From DATBRC01 sp036560485 (GTDB lineage Bacteria; Pseudomonadota; Gammaproteobacteria; Burkholderiales; Burkholderiaceae_D), in assembly GCA_036560485.1 (NCBI GenBank), contig DATBRC010000034.1, forward strand, positions 59,088 through 123,087: a stretch of 64,000 nt of DNA, written 5' to 3'. Within the stretch, counting starts at the first letter, position 1, and every line of letters begins with the position of its first letter. This document shows, piece by piece, positions 8,860 to 19,166 of the stretch. A model generated the notes under the pieces. The model searched no databases. It was not told the origin of the DNA and saw only the letters and a program-made list of their open reading frames with translations. Position numbers and translations under genes: made by a program.

Positions 8860-9783
8860 CTACAGACCGTGAATTGTATCCTGTCCGGCCGGAACGGCTT
8901 CGATATAGATGCGCTTGATGAGAGGATAGCGTGTTCTGATTGCCTGCTCTATGTTGCGCACTGCGGCAACAATAAGATCGCTTGAAATTCCTTTTTTAAA
9001 ATAGACATCCATTGTCAGCAATACACTATCAGGGCCCAAATACATCGACAATGGGCGCGACGCGATTTCGACCGCTTCGTCGTCCATCACCATTTTTCTG
9101 ATCGCTTCCGCCGTTTCCGAACTGACACCCTCGCCGATCAGCAATCCACCGGATTCATAAATCAGCAAGCTCGCCACAGCCGCCAGCAATATGCCGATGA
9201 CAACCGAGCTTGCTCCATCCAGCCATGGCAGGTTGAAATGGTGAGCGCTGTAAATGCCAAGCGCGGCTATCATCAGGCCCGCAAGTGCGGCACTATCCTC
9301 GGCCATCACGGTGAAGTTGGTTGGGTCTTTACTGCGGTGAAGTGTGCGCCAAAACGGCCTGTCTCCTTTCTCCTTCAGGAAAGCGCGTAAAGCGACAGTA
9401 AAGCTCGCGCCTTCAAACAGCGTTGCCACGGCTAACACGACATAGTTCCAGAAAGGGTTCTTCAGCGGTTCGGCGTGCAGGATATGCTGTACTCCCTCCA
9501 CAATCGACACGCCGCCGCCGACACCAAAGATCAATACCGCAACCATCAAGCTCCAGAAATACAATGCCTTGCCATAACCGAAAGGATGCGTAGGATCCGG
9601 TTCCTGTTGACTACGCTTCATTCCCATCAATAGCAGCAAATCGTTGCCGGTGTCGACAGTGGAATGAATACCTTCCGACAGCATGGCGGAACTGCCGGTG
9701 ATACCTGCAACAATGAATTTGGTGGCAGCGATGGCCACATTGCCCGCAATGGCGCCGTAGACAACTATTTTCGATTCGTCCAT
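8860..9783 (-). CDS. Cation diffusion facilitator family metal transporter
   Basis: A 307-residue CDF transporter with about five or six membrane helices and a C-terminal cytoplasmic domain (about 215-300). Metal-site motifs are visible: SEGIHSTVDTGND in helix 2 and EDSAALAGL in helix 5, at the positions where the family uses Asp/His pairs for Zn, Fe, Mn or Co export driven by protons. The C-terminal part (VLLTMDVYFKKG; NIEQAIRTRYP) fits the dimerisation domain. It follows the SDR gene by 23 bases on the same strand and may be read through from the oxidase operon. The metal is not predictable from sequence. Confidence 0.88.
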   Translation of the reverse strand: MDESKIVVYGAIAGNVAIAATKFIVAGITGSSAMLSEGIHSTVDTGNDLLLLMGMKRSQQEPDPTHPFGYGKALYFWSLMVAVLIFGVGGGVSIVEGVQHILHAEPLKNPFWNYVVLAVATLFEGASFTVALRAFLKEKGDRPFWRTLHRSKDPTNFTVMAEDSAALAGLMIAALGIYSAHHFNLPWLDGASSVVIGILLAAVASLLIYESGGLLIGEGVSSETAEAIRKMVMDDEAVEIASRPLSMYLGPDSVLLTMDVYFKKGISSDLIVAAVRNIEQAIRTRYPLIKRIYIEAVPAGQDTIHGL

Positions 9784-9806
9784 CCAGAAGTCAGTTCATC
9801 AATTTC

Positions 9807-10793
9807 TCACACTGCTGCCAGTATCAGCGCCAGCAATATGATGAGTACAATCGCCGCAGCGACCATCGCCCAGCGATGCGTGGTCAGCCACAATTGCGCG
9901 CTCCATGTCAGAGCTTTGCTGTCGAAGCGGCCATGCGCGCCATGGTCGCCCGGCACCGGCTCGTATAGATTGTCGCGGCGGCCCGGCGGTATCGGCTTGT
10001 TCGATTCCTGCCCTTCATAAGCATCGAAGGCGAGCTTGCGGTCGAGAAAACCCGGTATCACGTGCGTGCCGAGTATCGCCTCGACCGCCGGCCATCCCAC
10101 CCACAACTCGCGGCGCCGATGTGTCGCTGCCCAAAAAATTCCGTGTGCTGCAACTTCCGGCTGAAAAATTTTTCCCAACGGTTTCGGTTGATCCGGAAGA
10201 CATGTGCGGCCCCAATCGAATTGCGGCGTGTTGAATGCCGACAATTGCACCATCGTTACATGCACGCGGCTTTTTGCGTGGATCAGTTCCGAACGCAGCG
10301 AATCGGTGAATCCGCGGATCGCGCTCTTGGCGCCGCAATACGGCGCCTGCAACGGAATCGATCGGTAGGCAAGTGCGGAACCGACTTGCACGATGGCGCC
10401 GCGATTGCGCGATCGCATTCTTCTCAAAGCAGCCATGGTGCCCCATACTGTGCCGAGATAGGTGACGTCGGTGGCGCGCTTGAAATCTTCCGGCGCAATC
10501 GAAAGAATGTCGCAAAAGATTGTCGACATCGCATCGTTGACCCACACATCGATCGCTCCCCATTCGCGCTCTACGCGTTCGGCTGCCGCTTCAACCTGCG
10601 CATGATCGGCCACATCGGTGGGAATGATCATCGCACTTCCACCGGCGCGCTCGATATCCTTGCGTGCACCTTCCAAGCCGTCGATGCCGCGCGCCAGCAG
10701 TGCGACACGCCAGCCATGCTTGCCGAATTCGATTGCCGTTGCACGTCCGATACCCGCTGATGAACCGGTGACCACTGCGATTTTATTTTCCAA
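9807..10793 (-). CDS. SDR-family oxidoreductase with C-terminal membrane anchor
   Basis: A 328-residue short-chain dehydrogenase. The NAD(P)-binding motif TGSSAGIG is near residue 9, an NDAMS segment stands where NNAG is usual, and the catalytic YCGAK is near residue 152. The fold ends around residue 240. A C-terminal extension follows, ending in a hydrophobic helix (AMVAAAIVLIILLALILAAV), so the enzyme is probably tethered to the inner membrane. The start is a TTG with GGGAG seven bases upstream, and the oxidase subunit IV gene ends three bases before it, so it is likely the next gene of the respiratory operon. The substrate is unknown. Confidence 0.85.
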   Translation of the reverse strand: MENKIAVVTGSSAGIGRATAIEFGKHGWRVALLARGIDGLEGARKDIERAGGSAMIIPTDVADHAQVEAAAERVEREWGAIDVWVNDAMSTIFCDILSIAPEDFKRATDVTYLGTVWGTMAALRRMRSRNRGAIVQVGSALAYRSIPLQAPYCGAKSAIRGFTDSLRSELIHAKSRVHVTMVQLSAFNTPQFDWGRTCLPDQPKPLGKIFQPEVAAHGIFWAATHRRRELWVGWPAVEAILGTHVIPGFLDRKLAFDAYEGQESNKPIPPGRRDNLYEPVPGDHGAHGRFDSKALTWSAQLWLTTHRWAMVAAAIVLIILLALILAAV

Positions 10794-10796
10794 TTT

Positions 10797-11132
10797 TCAT
10801 CTCCCATTTTCAGGCCGCAATTGCTGCGGTGATTGCCATGGCGCCGGATAAATTTTTCGCGTGACATAGTCGCTGCCGCTTAGCAGAAACAACAAGCCCA
10901 ATGTGAACAAGGCAGTCACTGCGCAAATACGCACCAATCCCTTGCTACTTTTTAAATGCATGAAAAACAAAACGACCAGCAGCGCCTTGATCGCAGCGAT
11001 GATCAGATTGATTGCACCATTCCATGCGCCCATGCGCAGAAAGGCACTGCCAAATGTCAAACCCAACAACACCATCAGGCATAACCAGACGATCAGATAA
11101 TGCTTGATGCTGCTTGAAATTTCTTTCGGCAA
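10797..11132 (-). CDS. Cytochrome c oxidase subunit IV (caa3 type)
   Basis: A 111-residue membrane protein of the prokaryotic COX4/CyoD family with three helices: about 10-32, 40-62 (INLIIAAIKALLVVLFFMHL, with the conserved FFMHL) and 70-92. Subunit IV stabilises the heme-copper core. I place the start at TTG 11132, because GGAGG lies five bases before it; the frame also opens at a TTG at 11144, but that would put the ribosome binding site inside the gene. It follows subunit III after 62 bases and precedes the SDR gene by three. The position matches the last subunit of a caa3 operon. Confidence 0.82.
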   Translation of the reverse strand: MPKEISSSIKHYLIVWLCLMVLLGLTFGSAFLRMGAWNGAINLIIAAIKALLVVLFFMHLKSSKGLVRICAVTALFTLGLLFLLSGSDYVTRKIYPAPWQSPQQLRPENGR

Positions 11133-11194
11133 TTTTGCCTCCAATTAAGTATTCAATAAATGGTTATCAACCATTTATTTAAAGCTCAGTAGCG

Positions 11195-11851
11195 TCAAGC
11201 ACTGCTGCGTCCAACCAGATACAGAATCGGATAAAGAAAAATCCACACCACATCGACGAAATGCCAATAAAGCCCTACTAACTCGATTCGTTCCGAATTG
11301 GCGAATTGCATCGCGTTTCTTCGCAATGCAATGGCGAATACACTGACCAGCACGATGCCGATCGTCAGATGCACTGCATGCAATGCCGTCATCGCAAAGT
11401 ACAAAATGAAAAAGAGTTGCGCAGCGCCAGAATGTTCACCTTCAAATAAAAATTCCCTGCCTGGAAACAGATGCTCACGCCATTCATGCGTGTACTCGGT
11501 TCCTTTGATCAGCAGGAACACGATGCCCAATGTTGCGGTGATCCACAGAAAAACCATGGTCCATCGCCGCAGCGCATCCAGCTTGCGCATCACCGTTGCC
11601 AATACCATCGTCAAACTGCTGGTCAACAGAATGGCAGTGTTGGCCGTGCCAAGCGCCACTTCGGTATGGCGGCTTGCGGCGGCAAAGCCATCGGGAAAAT
11701 TCAAACGCCCGATGCAATAGCCGAAAAACAGTGGGCCGAAGAACATCAATTCCGTCGCCAGAAATACCCACAAGCCAAGCGTTGCCGCCCGGCTCTGCTG
11801 TTCTGCACTGCCAAATTGAAACGCGACAGGTGGCGATAAATCTCGATTCAT
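11195..11851 (-). CDS. ctaE: Cytochrome c oxidase subunit III
   Basis: A 218-residue subunit III with five membrane helices, as in the short CyoC/caa3 forms. Family marks include [27 protein letters not shown] and the closing [21 protein letters not shown]. Subunit III has no redox centre and supports proton uptake and stability of the core. The ATG at 11851 overlaps the TGA of subunit I as ATGA, so translation is coupled. The frame continues upstream inside subunit I, but those residues do not resemble the family. Confidence 0.93.
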   Translation of the reverse strand: MNRDLSPPVAFQFGSAEQQSRAATLGLWVFLATELMFFGPLFFGYCIGRLNFPDGFAAASRHTEVALGTANTAILLTSSLTMVLATVMRKLDALRRWTMVFLWITATLGIVFLLIKGTEYTHEWREHLFPGREFLFEGEHSGAAQLFFILYFAMTALHAVHLTIGIVLVSVFAIALRRNAMQFANSERIELVGLYWHFVDVVWIFLYPILYLVGRSSA

Positions 11852-13485
11852 TGTGCAACCTTTGATATTGGAGCCGGCGAATAGGCATAAGGTTCTTCGC
11901 TCACTACCGGAATGCGGGCAAAATTTTCTTGCGGCGGTGGCGACGCAGTTTGCCATTCGAGTCCGGTGGCTTGCCACGGATTGCTATCGGCACGCTTGCC
12001 GTAAAACAGCGACCAGATCAAGTAAGCCAGTGGCAGCAAATAGCCGACCGCAAGAATCGACGCGCCCGCCGACGACAAGATATTCAGCACCTGAAACTCC
12101 GGTGGATAAGTGTGATAACGGCGCGGCATGCCCTCATAGCCGAGCAAATATTGCGGAAAGAAAGTCAGATTGAATCCGAAGAAAATCATCAATGCAGCAA
12201 CACGTCCCCATATCTCCGGATACATGCGGCCGCTGATCTTTGGCCACCAGAAATGCAAACCGCCCAGATAAGCCATCACCGCGCCACCCACCATGATGTA
12301 ATGAAAATGCGCGACGACAAAATAGGTATCGGTCAGATGCACATCGAGCGCCAAAGACGCCAGAACCAACCCGGTCATGCCACCGATGGTAAACAATCCG
12401 ACAAAGCCGAGCGCATACAGCATCGGCGCAGTAAAAGTAATCGAGCCTTTGTACAGCGTGGCGGTCCAGTTGAACACCTTGATCGCCGACGGGATCGCCA
12501 CCAGAAAGCTCAACAGCGAAAATACCATGCCCGCATACATCGACTGCCCGCTGACAAACATATGATGTCCCCACACCAGAAAGCCGATAGTTGCAATGCC
12601 GAGAATCGCATATGCCATGAAGCGATAGCCGAATACGCGCTTGCGCGCGAAACACGGCACGATTTCGCTGACCACTCCCATCGCAGGCAGCACCATGATG
12701 TAGACCGCCGGATGCGAGTAAAACCAGAACAAATGCTGGAACAACAGCGGATCGCCGCCCAGCGCCGGATCGAAGATGCCGACTTGAAAAATCCGCTCGA
12801 TGCCAAGCAAGGTCAATGTCATCGCCAATACCGGCGTCGCCAGTACCAGGATGATGCTGGTCGCATAGTTGGCCCACACAAATAACGGCAACCGAAACCA
12901 TGTCATGCCGGGCGCACGCATCGTATGTACAGTCACGATGAAATTCAATCCGGTCAGTATCGATGAAAAACCGAGAATGAACACACCGATCAGCACCAGT
13001 ACGACATTGGTATTGGAGAACATCGTCGAGAACGGCGTATAGAAGGTCCAGCCGGTGTCGACGCCACCCAACAACAGCGCGAGCAAGGTAAACGATCCGC
13101 CCACCACATACACATACCAACTCATCAAATTCAAACGGGGAAAAGCCAGATCGCGCGCACCGATCATCAGCGGCATCAGGAAATTTCCCATTACGGCCGG
13201 AATCGATGGAATCAAAAACATCCACACCATGATCACGCCATGCGCAGTAAACAATTTGTTGTAGGTATCGTGCGTGACCAGATCGCCTTGCGGTGTTGCC
13301 AGCTCCAGCCGGATCAACGTGGCGGCAGCACCGCCAATGAAGAAAAATACGGTAATGGAAATCATGTATAGCCACGCGATGCGCTTGTGATCATGCGTGG
13401 TCAACCATGACTTCAGCGTAAAGCCTTCCGTCAGGTAATTGCGCGGGATAGCGGCCATTGCCGATTCATTTGATCCGATAGGCAT
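11848..13485 (-). CDS. ctaD: Cytochrome c oxidase subunit I (A2-type heme-copper oxidase)
   Basis: A 545-residue catalytic subunit with 12 or more helices, reducing oxygen at heme a3/CuB and pumping protons. Visible motifs are [12 protein letters not shown] (heme ligand His), [17 protein letters not shown] (CuB His and the Tyr-Ser pair that replaces the channel Glu in A2-type enzymes), GHHMFVSG and HFHYIMVGG. The YSHP form marks the caa3 branch. The start at ATG 13485 has AGGAG six bases upstream and overlaps subunit II by 20 bases. It matches the family length once the out-of-family upstream extension is dropped. Confidence 0.95.
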   Translation of the reverse strand: MPIGSNESAMAAIPRNYLTEGFTLKSWLTTHDHKRIAWLYMISITVFFFIGGAAATLIRLELATPQGDLVTHDTYNKLFTAHGVIMVWMFLIPSIPAVMGNFLMPLMIGARDLAFPRLNLMSWYVYVVGGSFTLLALLLGGVDTGWTFYTPFSTMFSNTNVVLVLIGVFILGFSSILTGLNFIVTVHTMRAPGMTWFRLPLFVWANYATSIILVLATPVLAMTLTLLGIERIFQVGIFDPALGGDPLLFQHLFWFYSHPAVYIMVLPAMGVVSEIVPCFARKRVFGYRFMAYAILGIATIGFLVWGHHMFVSGQSMYAGMVFSLLSFLVAIPSAIKVFNWTATLYKGSITFTAPMLYALGFVGLFTIGGMTGLVLASLALDVHLTDTYFVVAHFHYIMVGGAVMAYLGGLHFWWPKISGRMYPEIWGRVAALMIFFGFNLTFFPQYLLGYEGMPRRYHTYPPEFQVLNILSSAGASILAVGYLLPLAYLIWSLFYGKRADSNPWQATGLEWQTASPPPQENFARIPVVSEEPYAYSPAPISKVAQ

Positions 13486-14416
13486 CGCCGGCTCCTGTCT
13501 GTCTGATAAATTCGATAATCGCCAGCACATCTTCTTCACTGATTTGCCCGGCGAACGACGGCATGATCGGCGTATAACCGGCCACCACATCTTTCCTCGG
13601 CAACAGGATCGAATCGCGGATGTAATGCTCGTCGGCGACCAGGCTGCGCCCATCTTGCAAATGCACCACACGCCCGATCAAGCCGTTCAAATCCGGCGCA
13701 TGCACGCTTGATCCAGTCGTGTGACACCCGCTGCAACCGTAACGGCGGAATAATTCGAAACCGCGTTCTGCAATGCCGGCATGCTCGGTGCCGGCCTGCA
13801 GCCAACGCGCAAATTCGCTTGGCTGCATCACAACGATGCGACCGCGCATCACCGAATGCTCGGTGCCGCAATATTCTGCGCAAAACAAATGAAATTCTCC
13901 GGTCTGTGTCGGCTTGAACCAGATCGATGTATAGCGCCCCGGCAGCACATCCTGCTTGATGCGAAATGCCGGTACGTAAAAACTGTGGATCACATCCTGC
14001 GACGTCATCACCAATCGTATTGGTTGACCCAACGGCACATGCAGCTCGCTGATTTCGCGCCGGCCATTGGCATGTTCCAGCTTCCACATCCATTGTTTCG
14101 CCACTACGAATACCGGCATCGCATCTGGTGGCGCGCGATACAGCTGCGTATAGTCATATGTCGCCCATGCGAAGATGCATAAAAATATCAACAGCGGAAT
14201 CACGGTCCAGGCGATCTCGATACGGCGGCCGGTAGTCGGCGCATGACTGCGGTCGGCCGGCGAACCCTTGCGATAGCGAATCGAGAAAAAGACAATCAGA
14301 AACGCCACTGCAAATGCAACGGCGCCCGTCAGCAACACCAATGCCAGCATCAATGCGTCATAGCGTTCGGCGGCACTGGACGCAGTGACTGGAAGAAGAT
14401 GAAACATATCGTTCAT
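13466..14416 (-). CDS. ctaC: Cytochrome c oxidase subunit II with fused cytochrome c
   Basis: A 316-residue subunit II. Two helices (about 22-45 and 65-85) anchor a periplasmic cupredoxin domain whose CuA ligands are in [13 protein letters not shown] (about 190-203) and [10 protein letters not shown]-terminal cytochrome c domain carries CSGCH (about 234) and a distal Met in the TPIMPSF region. Fusion of CuA and heme c defines caa3 oxidases, so electrons can enter from a c-type cytochrome or directly from Alternative Complex III. No cleaved signal peptide is obvious. The ATG overlaps the SCO gene stop as ATGA. Confidence 0.94.
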   Translation of the reverse strand: MNDMFHLLPVTASSAAERYDALMLALVLLTGAVAFAVAFLIVFFSIRYRKGSPADRSHAPTTGRRIEIAWTVIPLLIFLCIFAWATYDYTQLYRAPPDAMPVFVVAKQWMWKLEHANGRREISELHVPLGQPIRLVMTSQDVIHSFYVPAFRIKQDVLPGRYTSIWFKPTQTGEFHLFCAEYCGTEHSVMRGRIVVMQPSEFARWLQAGTEHAGIAERGFELFRRYGCSGCHTTGSSVHAPDLNGLIGRVVHLQDGRSLVADEHYIRDSILLPRKDVVAGYTPIMPSFAGQISEEDVLAIIEFIRQTGAGDAYRIK

Positions 14417-15177
14417 CGTTGCACCTTCGAAGGCCGCTGCATCCAGATCCAGCCGATAATCAATGCCAGCACACTGAGGCAAACGATGCGCACCCACGTC
14501 ATCACGGCAACACTGTATCGCCCGGTAGCCGGATCATAATGTGAGCACAACAGCAACAGGCGATCAACCGGCGAGCCGATGCGTCCAGTCGATGCATCGA
14601 TCAATGCCAATCGCACATCCTTTGGATCGAACCGCACACCCATGAAGTAATGTGAAATGCGTCCTTCTCCGGTTGCAATCAAGAATCCGGCGGGATGAAT
14701 GTACTGCTGCAGCGATGCATCGTATCGATACTGAAATCCGGCGACGCTGGCCAAACGTGCGATATCACGCTGATCGCCCGTCAACAAATCGACATCGCCG
14801 CCACGGCGTCCCAGCATCGGTATGTAGGACACTTTTTTTCTCGCTGCCAGTTCTGCCGTTTCAGTGGGATCGATGCTGACTGCAAGAAAGCGGTAAGCGC
14901 TGCGCGGCAGGTTGACGGCAGCCAAAGATTGCAGTACGCCATCCATCAGCGTGCTGCATAAATTCGGACAATGGTAATAGCCGAGCACCAGCACCACTGG
15001 GCGCCGGTCGAAAAAATCGGCAAGATGAACTGTATTGCCGCGGTCATTGGTAAAGAGTGTTTGCAATGGCAACTGTGCGTTGAGGTTTTGCAAAAATTCG
15101 GTTTGAGGCGGTGCCGGAACCTGCGCATGCGCAATCATCAAGATCAAAAGCAATATCAACGCAGCGTGCCGTTTCAT
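14413..15177 (-). CDS. SCO1/SenC-family copper chaperone
   Basis: A 254-residue thioredoxin-fold protein that delivers copper to the CuA site of subunit II. It has an N-terminal signal peptide (about 1-18), the copper-binding CPNLC motif (near residue 72) and a distal His in YDASLQQYIHPAGFL. A C-terminal membrane helix (about 225-243) is present, which is common in SCO proteins of caa3/ACIII operons. It sits between the act genes and subunit II. Both ends overlap neighbours as ATGA, so it is made together with its target. Confidence 0.92.
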   Translation of the reverse strand: MKRHAALILLLILMIAHAQVPAPPQTEFLQNLNAQLPLQTLFTNDRGNTVHLADFFDRRPVVLVLGYYHCPNLCSTLMDGVLQSLAAVNLPRSAYRFLAVSIDPTETAELAARKKVSYIPMLGRRGGDVDLLTGDQRDIARLASVAGFQYRYDASLQQYIHPAGFLIATGEGRISHYFMGVRFDPKDVRLALIDASTGRIGSPVDRLLLLCSHYDPATGRYSVAVMTWVRIVCLSVLALIIGWIWMQRPSKVQR

Positions 15178-15536
15178 TTTCGCTTCTCCGTGCCGGTTGC
15201 ATTGTTGGCTGAACCCTGCACCATCAGTTGCATGGCCGCGCCCATTGGAATGCGCGCAATCCCAGCCTTTTGATCAATCCATTGCCATGAATGCAGCAAG
15301 CGCTCTTTCTCGGCAAAATAATCCGCACGCTCTGGTTGCGGCGCACTTTCCAGCCGAGGCGATGCCACCTTGAAATTGAAAGCGGTATTCGGCCCACCCT
15401 CGGATTCAGCAGGCCGTAATCTTGTCCACATCAAATAGGCAATCAACAGCGCAAGCATGATCGTGAATCCGATTGCTACCGCTGCCCACACCACTGCGCG
15501 AATATGGATGTCGCCACGTTCTGCGGCATCAGACAT
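15174..15536 (-). CDS. Small single-helix membrane protein of the ACIII/caa3 operon
   Basis: A 120-residue protein with one membrane helix (about 16-38) and a soluble part ending in LLHSWQWIDQKAGIARIPMGAAMQLM. Similar small proteins with a 'YGWVD..GVVRIPI..AM' ending are found beside caa3 oxidase and Alternative Complex III genes, and are thought to be assembly or accessory subunits. The ATG at 15536 overlaps actF by eight bases, and its stop overlaps the SCO start as ATGA. Function is not established. Confidence 0.7.
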   Translation of the reverse strand: MSDAAERGDIHIRAVVWAAVAIGFTIMLALLIAYLMWTRLRPAESEGGPNTAFNFKVASPRLESAPQPERADYFAEKERLLHSWQWIDQKAGIARIPMGAAMQLMVQGSANNATGTEKRK

Positions 15537-16629
15537 GGCTTTGTTCCTTTCCGGCGTTGGACACTGAGGGGAGACTGCGCCGTGCACGCCAGACGGCAAG
15601 TGCTGCAAGACTTAGCGCAATCAGCGCTAACGGCACAGACCATAACCATTGAATAGACGCGACTGCCGTTGATGGCAACACCATCCAGCATGCATCAATC
15701 AGCAGCATGATCAGCAGCCCAACTGCCAGCCAGCCCAAGCGCTGTGCCGATTGCTTGAATGGACGCGACAGCAGCATCAACAGCGGCACAAAAAACAGCA
15801 GCAACACCAGCATCCATGCCACCACGATCCAGCCGCTCTGCAGGCGCGGCACATACCAGGCGATCTCATGCGGCAGGTTCTCTGCCCAGATAATCAGGAA
15901 TTGCATAAAGGCGAGATAAGCCCAGGTCAACACATACATCATCAGCAAATTCCCGAGATCGCGGAAAATCGAAGGCGGCGGACGCGCGGCTTGAAAAGCA
16001 GCAAGCACAATCGCCATCACCATGCCGGACATCATCTGTGTGGTCCCCGCAACCATGCCGAATATGCTGGAATACCAAAGCGGCATCAGCGACATGATCC
16101 AGTCGAACGCTGCGAGGCTGACGGTAACGCCGTAGATGATTAATGCAGCGGAAGAAAACGATGGGGAACGACGTAGCGCGGGACGCCGGCTTAATATTCC
16201 CAATATGCTCCAGGTCACCAGATATAGAATGCTGCGCAGAATAAAGAATGGCGGCAACAGCCATACGCTCTTGAAATCGGCTGCCGACAATTCCCCTGCC
16301 CAGCGCGTGGTGCCGCTCACGGCATGCGGCGCCCAAGGATACAGAAACCACAGCGCAGCCAGCACTGGAAAAAACAGCAGGCAACCGACCCAGATTGATC
16401 CTCCTATCTCCAACAAGGGCGTGCGGATCGCTTCGCCCCACGCGCCACCGGTCAGGTTATGCAACCAGACATTCGCCAGGCCGCCCATTGCAATGCCGAT
16501 CCAGAACCACCACACGGCCAGATAAGCAGGCAGAAATGCTTGCGGTTCGAACCACCATGCAACCGCGCATAACAACCATGAGAAGTTGGCTGTCATTGTG
16601 ACGGCATTGCGCTTGGTGGAGGCGTTCAT
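15529..16629 (-). CDS. actF: Alternative Complex III membrane subunit ActF
   Basis: A 366-residue integral membrane protein with about ten helices, resembling ActF (the second quinol-binding-type membrane subunit, related to NrfD). Points of similarity are the opening WWFEPQAFLPAYLAVWWFWIG-type helix, the loop with GGAWGEAIRTPLLEI, and repeated Trp/Phe-rich helices. ActF pairs with ActC in the membrane domain that oxidises quinol. It starts in an ATGA overlap with actE and ends overlapping the small accessory gene. Assignment rests mainly on gene order, length and helix pattern. Confidence 0.85.
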   Translation of the reverse strand: MNASTKRNAVTMTANFSWLLCAVAWWFEPQAFLPAYLAVWWFWIGIAMGGLANVWLHNLTGGAWGEAIRTPLLEIGGSIWVGCLLFFPVLAALWFLYPWAPHAVSGTTRWAGELSAADFKSVWLLPPFFILRSILYLVTWSILGILSRRPALRRSPSFSSAALIIYGVTVSLAAFDWIMSLMPLWYSSIFGMVAGTTQMMSGMVMAIVLAAFQAARPPPSIFRDLGNLLMMYVLTWAYLAFMQFLIIWAENLPHEIAWYVPRLQSGWIVVAWMLVLLLFFVPLLMLLSRPFKQSAQRLGWLAVGLLIMLLIDACWMVLPSTAVASIQWLWSVPLALIALSLAALAVWRARRSLPSVSNAGKEQSHV

Positions 16630-17252
16630 TGTTTGCCTCCTGCATTAGCGTCTGCCACAGCCAAATGCGCACGCAAATCCGCCGGCAATTTTTCCGCATG
16701 TGCATGCTGGCTCAATTGCAACGCGCGAATATACGCGACGATGGCCCAGCGGTCCGGCGGTTCGACGCGATCCGCATACGAATACATGATGCCGTAACCA
16801 TGCGTAATCACATCATAGAAATGGCGATCGTCTGCCTGACGCAAGCGATCGATATGGTAGGACGGTGGATGCGGGAAACCACGCCTTGCAACCAGACCAT
16901 CGCCGTCCCCTGCCGGGCTGTGGCATGGCACGCAATAGATCGAGAAACGTTCCTGGCCGCGTTTGAGCAATTGCATCGTGATCGGATAGGGAATGCTCTT
17001 CGCATTTTCCGCTTCCCGATTGCGCTGCACGGTTTCTTCTCCGATGCGGCCGCTCGACGTGCCGGAAAACGCGCCCATCCCGTGCATCACGCTATTCGGT
17101 GGCAACGGTCGCGCTGAACTCCCATCGGAAAATAGTGGGCTGGGTGCGAAGGGTTTGTATTTCGGCTGATCGTACATGTCCTGCTTCGCTTGCTCGCAAC
17201 CGGCGAGCAGTATCAATGCAATAAGCGCGAACAACAGCGATGCGATTCTCAT
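16626..17252 (-). CDS. actE: Alternative Complex III monoheme cytochrome c subunit ActE
   Basis: A 208-residue lipoprotein cytochrome c. The signal sequence ends in a lipobox LLAGC (Cys 19), and one heme-binding site CVPCH occurs near residue 110 in SIYCVPCHSPAGDGDG. A distal ligand Met is likely in YGIMYSYADRV. ActE passes electrons from the complex toward the oxidase or a carrier. Both ends are ATGA overlaps with actD and actF. Confidence 0.92.
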   Translation of the reverse strand: MRIASLLFALIALILLAGCEQAKQDMYDQPKYKPFAPSPLFSDGSSARPLPPNSVMHGMGAFSGTSSGRIGEETVQRNREAENAKSIPYPITMQLLKRGQERFSIYCVPCHSPAGDGDGLVARRGFPHPPSYHIDRLRQADDRHFYDVITHGYGIMYSYADRVEPPDRWAIVAYIRALQLSQHAHAEKLPADLRAHLAVADANAGGKQ

Positions 17253-17776
17253 AACGGCACCTCACGCATCAGCAGCGGTTGCAAACCCTGCAGAAATTTT
17301 TTGGCACGATCGATTTCAAATGCCGGATCACGCGCAGGCAGGCACAGGAAAAAACGGTTGCGTGTAGCGAGATCAAATTCCGGCACGTTAAACAATGGAT
17401 GGTAAAGACGCGGCAAACCATTCAACACCAACATGCCGATCACCGCAGCGAATGCGGCACCGAGAATCGTCAACTCGAACGTCGGCGGAATAAACGATGG
17501 CCAACTATGCAAGGGCCGCCCGCCGACATTGATCGGGTAATCGATCACGGCCGAATACCATTGCAGGAAATAAGTGCCGAGGCCACCTGCAATACCGCCG
17601 AGCAAAGCAATCAGCGGCACACGATTGCGCGGCAAACCGATCGCTTCGTCCAAGCCTTCGATTGCAAACGGAGAATACGCTTCGACATGTTGGTAGCCTT
17701 GTTCGCGCGCCTGCCTGACTGCTGCAAGCAGCGCATCGGCAGTGGTGAATTCGGCCAGCAATCCATAGATCGTCAT
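17249..17776 (-). CDS. actD: Alternative Complex III subunit ActD (DUF3341)
   Basis: A 175-residue protein with a soluble N-terminal part ([28 protein letters not shown] shape, quoted in part) and two membrane helices at about 55-75 and 100-120. The block [21 protein letters not shown] and [13 protein letters not shown] are typical of DUF3341/ActD. It has no cofactor and helps hold the complex at the membrane. It overlaps actC and actE by four bases each (ATGA). Confidence 0.92.
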   Translation of the reverse strand: MTIYGLLAEFTTADALLAAVRQAREQGYQHVEAYSPFAIEGLDEAIGLPRNRVPLIALLGGIAGGLGTYFLQWYSAVIDYPINVGGRPLHSWPSFIPPTFELTILGAAFAAVIGMLVLNGLPRLYHPLFNVPEFDLATRNRFFLCLPARDPAFEIDRAKKFLQGLQPLLMREVPL

Positions 17777-19164
17777 GGTTTGCCCTCCTCCGCACTCTCG
17801 CGCACCAGTTCACGCATCTCGGCAATCGAGATCGCCGGCAGGAAACGTACGAACAACAAAAACAGCCAGACGAACATCGCAATCGAGCCGAACAACATGA
17901 TCCAGTCCCACATGGTCGGATAAAACATGCCCCATGCCGATGGCAGGAAATCGCGATGCAAACTTGATACCACAATCAGAAAGCGCTCCATCCACATGCC
18001 GAGATTGATGACCAGACTGATTGCAAACAGCAGCCACACGTTGTGCCGCACGCTGCGCCACCATAACAATTGCGGCGTGATGACATTACAAGCCAGCATC
18101 ACCCAATATACCGGTGCGTATGGACCGACCCAGCGGTTGATCGTCATGTACTGTTCGAATTCATCGCCGCTGTAGAACGCGGTAAATATTTCAGCCGCAT
18201 AGCCGTACGCGACGATCAGGCTAGTCGCAATGATGACCTTGGCCGCATTGGCAAGATGGCGTTGCGTGATGAAGTCCTGCAGCCCGAAAAAATGCCGCAG
18301 CGGAATTGCCAGAGACAACACCATCGCAAAGCCGGAAAACAATGCACCGGCGACAAAGTACGGCGGGAAAATCGTCGAGTGATATCCGGGTGTATTGCCG
18401 ATTGCGAAATCGAGCGACACAATCGTATGCACCGATACCACCAGAGGCGTGGCAAGCCCTGCCAGCAATAGATAAGCGGTTTCATAACGTGCCCAATGCC
18501 GCGCCTCACCGCGCCATCCCAATGCGAGCAAACCGTAAACGAATTGCTTGAAGCGCTGCACCGGCACCGTGCCGGCACGATCGCGCAAGGTCGCCAGATC
18601 GGGAATCAAGCCGACATACCAGAACAACAGCGACACCAGCAGATACGTGCTGATCGCAAAGAAATCCCATACCAGCGGGCTGCGCCACTGCGGCCACACA
18701 TTCATCACATCCGGATACGGAACCAGCCAGTAAAAAAACCACGGACGCCCCAAGTGCAAAATCGGGAAGATACCGGCGATACCGGCAGCAAACAAAGTCA
18801 TCGCCTCGGCAAACCGATTGATCGACGTGCGCCACTTCTGCCGCAGCAGCAACAGGAACGCCGAGATGAACGTGCCCGCATGGCCGATGCCGATCCACCA
18901 GACAAAGTTGCCGATCGCGTAACCCCATGCCACCGGAATATTCACGCCCCAGATGCCGATGCCTTTGACAAACAAATACGCGGTCGCGCCCATGAAAACC
19001 AGCGTGCCGGCAAACGTGAACAGGAATGCCGTCATCCACGGCCAGCGCACCGGGCGCGTCAGCACCAGGTCGGCGATCTTGTCCGACACGCTGGCATAGC
19101 CCCAGCCTGGGCGCAGCACGCCGATGTCTTTCGATACTGGTGGCGGATACGAATCGATAGCCAT
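17773..19164 (-). CDS. actC: Alternative Complex III membrane subunit ActC (NrfD-like)
   Basis: A 463-residue NrfD/PsrC-family protein with ten membrane helices, the main candidate for quinol oxidation. Conserved features include the entry [19 protein letters not shown], the conserved [17 protein letters not shown] and [15 protein letters not shown]. The His in GHAGT is close to the proposed quinone site. It starts two bases after the actB stop and overlaps actD as ATGA. Confidence 0.94.
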   Translation of the reverse strand: MAIDSYPPPVSKDIGVLRPGWGYASVSDKIADLVLTRPVRWPWMTAFLFTFAGTLVFMGATAYLFVKGIGIWGVNIPVAWGYAIGNFVWWIGIGHAGTFISAFLLLLRQKWRTSINRFAEAMTLFAAGIAGIFPILHLGRPWFFYWLVPYPDVMNVWPQWRSPLVWDFFAISTYLLVSLLFWYVGLIPDLATLRDRAGTVPVQRFKQFVYGLLALGWRGEARHWARYETAYLLLAGLATPLVVSVHTIVSLDFAIGNTPGYHSTIFPPYFVAGALFSGFAMVLSLAIPLRHFFGLQDFITQRHLANAAKVIIATSLIVAYGYAAEIFTAFYSGDEFEQYMTINRWVGPYAPVYWVMLACNVITPQLLWWRSVRHNVWLLFAISLVINLGMWMERFLIVVSSLHRDFLPSAWGMFYPTMWDWIMLFGSIAMFVWLFLLFVRFLPAISIAEMRELVRESAEEGKP

Positions 19165-19166
19165 GA

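Noticed and set aside
11929..12885. 318-codon frame antisense to ctaD
   Set aside because: Opposite-strand shadow of subunit I with extreme Arg/His/Gln content and no family resemblance.
12134..13375. 413-codon frame inside ctaD in another phase
   Set aside because: Shadow of the strongly conserved ctaD reading frame; composition (many Arg, Cys and His) is typical of out-of-phase translation.
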